Shown: positions 61,732-64,000 of the stretch, in pieces
How positions within the stretch are numbered: the stretch's first letter is position 1
Layout: every line of letters starts with the position of its first letter
Origin: Kuschelorhynchus macadamiae
Taxonomy: Eukaryota; Arthropoda; Insecta; Coleoptera; Curculionidae
Assembly: GCA_030620095.1 (NCBI GenBank)
Contig: JAUTXW010000329.1
Location: 666,001 to 730,000, forward strand
Direction of reading: 5' to 3'
Length of the DNA stretch: 64,000 nucleotides
The notes under the pieces: model-generated
What the model was told of the DNA's origin: nothing
The model's input: the letters and a program-made list of their open reading frames with translations, nothing else
The model's database searches: none
Made by a program: the position numbers and the translations under genes

Positions 61732-61964
61732 AAAAATTAAATTAAATACATAATAAATTTATTTAAGAATTATCGGCAAAATTTCAAACCTGAGGCCATA
61801 ACTGTGGTCCAACATTTGTTGCAAAGGATTGGGGAAAACCTCGATAAAAACCCAATCAGACCATAAACAATACATACTAACTTAATGCTTAAACAGTTAC
61901 AAATTAACATAAACTTAATTAACAAATAAACACAAATTAATATAATTTTAAACAACAAACATTT
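61732..61964 (-). other. Copia 3' untranslated region
   Basis: AT-rich stretch between the pol stop and the polypurine tract/LTR; no coding sequence. Confidence 0.5.
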
Positions 61965-64000
61965 TTATTTTAAAACATTATCAGTAAGTCCTAGTTTAAC
62001 ACGCAATTGCAGAAATTTTGGTTCTGGTAATGGCTTAGTTAAGACATCTGCCAGTTGGTCACCTGTGGATATATAATTCAACATTATTACTTTTCTTTTA
62101 ACTTGCTCACGAGAAAAATGATATTTAATATCTATATGTTTTGTACGTTTATGCGCTGTAGGATTTTCTGCGATACTAATACATCCAGTATTGTCCTCAT
62201 AAATAATTATAGGTTCTGTTACTTCTAAAATAAAACTATTTAACAATGACTTTAACCACAAGGGTTCTTTTACACCTTCATATAACGCCATATACTCAGC
62301 TTCTGTTGAAGAAGCAGCTACAGAATTTTGGCGCTTTGTAGCCCAACATATTGAACATTTATTAAATAGCTTAAACACATATCCCATAGTACTTTTCCTA
62401 TCAGTTGTACTCCCACCCCAATCGGAGTCAACATAACCAACAAGTAATTTATCATAAACATTACGGGTATATATTAATTTAACATTAATGGTACCTTGAA
62501 TATACCTTAAAACTCTTTTTAAGTTTTTCCAAAGTTCAATGTTATTTTTATTTTGATAGCGACTTAATAAATTAACAGCTATACTTAAATCTGGTCGTGT
62601 GCATAACATTGCATACATTAAACAACCTATTAACTGTCTAGAAGGAGCATCATATGTAATTTCTGAATTTAAAGCTTCAAAGTTAAGTGTAACAGGTAAA
62701 GGTGTACTAGCAGGCTTACAATCACTCATTTTAAATTTAGCTAATACAGTTTTTAAATACTGACTTTGATCTAGGACAATACTGTTAGATGTTTTAGTAA
62801 TATTAATACCAAGAAAACGACTAATTTCTCCTAAATCTACCATTTTAAATTTTTTACTTAAATATCGCTTAAAATTTAACATTGATTCTTTATTACCGGT
62901 AGCTATACATATATCATCCACATATAATACCACATAAATATTTTCATGTATATTTCCTTTATTTAAAATATAAAGACATTTATCAACCTCAGAATTTTTA
63001 AAATTAATTTCTTTCATTGTTTCATCAAACAATTCATACCAACACCTTGAGGCTTGTTTTAGACCATACAAGGATTTATTTAATTTACAAACCTCATTTT
63101 CTTGAGCAACAATTCCTTCTGGAATTTTCATATATATTTGCTCTTTTAAATTGCCATGCAAAAATGCAGTTTTAACATCCATATGATGTACACACAAATT
63201 AAATTGATTTGCTATTGCCAAAAGTGTTCGAAAAGTCGCAATTCGTGCAACGGGAGAAAATATTTCATCATAATTAACTTTATACTGTTGAGTGAATCCC
63301 TTCGCTACTAACCGTGCTTTATATTTAATAGGATTCCCTAATCCGTCTTGCTTTAATGTAAACACCCACTTACAATCAACAACCTTTACATTTTCAGGTC
63401 TCTTTACTAAGGACCACGTTTTATTAATTGTCAATGATTTTAACTCATCTTTAATTGCCTCCTCCCACTGTTTCCTATCATCCCTATTATTTAGTTCAGA
63501 AAAACATTTAGGGATCTCACAAATAAAATAATTAAATGCTAATAAACAGTCTATATTACTGTCATTTTTATTTTCTTCATAGGAAACCGGCTGAAGAGCT
63601 TTCAATCTATCACTTCTGCGTAAGGAAACACTTTCTTGTGTACTCTGTTTTTGTTTAGAGTCACAAATTACAGGCTCATCTGTTTTATTTACAGATCTCC
63701 TTATCCCAGTTCCCATATTTTCATTATTTAAAGTCGCACCCTCAGTTATCTGTTCAACCTTTTCCCGAGTATCAATTTCAGGTATTTGTTTGTTTATATT
63801 TTCTTGCATCGACCCAACTGGCCGAGAAACCTTGAAATTGATCTCGTCAAAAATAACGTCACGAACAATCATGCACTGTTCTTTTTCGGGATTCCAAACT
63901 TTATAACCGTTTGGTTCATAACCCACTAATATACATTTAAATGACTTATCATCAAATTTATTTTTACTAGTTTTGTTATGAATATAAACTGTGGAGCCAA
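61965..64000 (-). CDS. pol: Ty1/copia Pol polyprotein, 3' part (RT and RNase H)
   Basis: Open from the right edge of the window to the stop at 61965, about 678 codons; the 5' part (gag, protease, most of integrase) lies outside. Order: the end of the integrase region with FKCILVGYEPNGYKVWNP, then a linker. The reverse transcriptase has WVFTLKQDG, KARLVAKGFTQ, HHMDVKTAFLHGNL, LYGLKQASRCWYE and the catalytic YVDDICIA. RNase H has GYVDSDWGGSTTDRKSTMGY, SSTEAEYMAL, EDNTGCISIAENP, KHIDIKYHFSREQ and DVLTKPLP. No stop or frameshift is visible, so this may be a recent, perhaps intact copy. Such proteins copy the element RNA to DNA in virus-like particles. Confidence 0.93.
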   Translation of the reverse strand, partial: GSTVYIHNKTSKNKFDDKSFKCILVGYEPNGYKVWNPEKEQCMIVRDVIFDEINFKVSRPVGSMQENINKQIPEIDTREKVEQITEGATLNNENMGTGIRRSVNKTDEPVICDSKQKQSTQESVSLRRSDRLKALQPVSYEENKNDSNIDCLLAFNYFICEIPKCFSELNNRDDRKQWEEAIKDELKSLTINKTWSLVKRPENVKVVDCKWVFTLKQDGLGNPIKYKARLVAKGFTQQYKVNYDEIFSPVARIATFRTLLAIANQFNLCVHHMDVKTAFLHGNLKEQIYMKIPEGIVAQENEVCKLNKSLYGLKQASRCWYELFDETMKEINFKNSEVDKCLYILNKGNIHENIYVVLYVDDICIATGNKESMLNFKRYLSKKFKMVDLGEISRFLGINITKTSNSIVLDQSQYLKTVLAKFKMSDCKPASTPLPVTLNFEALNSEITYDAPSRQLIGCLMYAMLCTRPDLSIAVNLLSRYQNKNNIELWKNLKRVLRYIQGTINVKLIYTRNVYDKLLVGYVDSDWGGSTTDRKSTMGYVFKLFNKCSICWATKRQNSVAASSTEAEYMALYEGVKEPLWLKSLLNSFILEVTEPIIIYEDNTGCISIAENPTAHKRTKHIDIKYHFSREQVKRKVIMLNYISTGDQLADVLTKPLPEPKFLQLRVKLGLTDNVLK

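Overview
This is AT-rich eukaryotic DNA built almost entirely of transposable elements. Spliced GT-AG exons, long (TA)n tracts and a mix of hAT, Tc1/mariner, CMC/EnSpm, Penelope-like, Ty1/copia and Ty3/gypsy remnants point to a large, repeat-rich invertebrate genome, most likely an insect; I cannot name the species. I found no convincing single-copy host gene, no rRNA, no functional tRNA and no CRISPR.

Layout. 1-4.9 kb: a Tc1/mariner-like element with long inverted repeats and a decayed transposase. 4.9-7.4 kb and 24.7-27.3 kb: two copies of one ZMYM1-type hAT family, both broken, the second with a perfect 8-bp target duplication. 8-16 kb: old debris with a MADF fragment, a tRNA-derived SINE-like piece, a 769-bp internally deleted hAT that keeps its dimerisation domain, tandem repeats and a small MITE. 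17-19.3 kb: Penelope-like element (PLE) remnants in both orientations beside (TA)n tracts, then a block of direct and inverted repeats. 19.5-23.7 kb: a 4.2-kb BED-finger hAT with a perfect 8-bp duplication and four visible lesions.

30-58 kb, the main structure: a CMC/EnSpm (CACTA-type) element of about 28 kb. It starts CACTGAGA and ends with the complement, is flanked by CA on both sides, and has TATACAA-type subterminal repeats. It carries two genes on the + strand: a nine-exon accessory gene (30.6-53.7 kb) and a zinc-finger/DDE transposase (53.8-56.3 kb). Between exons 8 and 9 sits a near-perfect palindrome of about 17.5 kb, with arms of about 8.4 and 7.9 kb around a spacer of about 1.2 kb. 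Its outer ends hold an array of CCTTGAG boxes and TGACGTCA palindromes, its arms carry mirrored exon-like ORFs, and its spacer holds a single-copy ORF of about 248 residues with a coiled coil that runs into a strong splice donor. The palindrome does not match any transposon family I know and is the best candidate for an undescribed system.

58-64 kb: more (TA)n and a PLE 3' end, then the 3' part of a gypsy element (integrase C-terminus and a 79-bp tandem array). A Ty1/copia element is inserted in it; its 3' LTR, RNase H and reverse transcriptase run off the right edge.

The window is thus a nest of elements inside elements: palindrome and hAT-like element in CMC, MITE in hAT, copia in gypsy. 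All functional statements come from motif recognition by eye; no searches were run.
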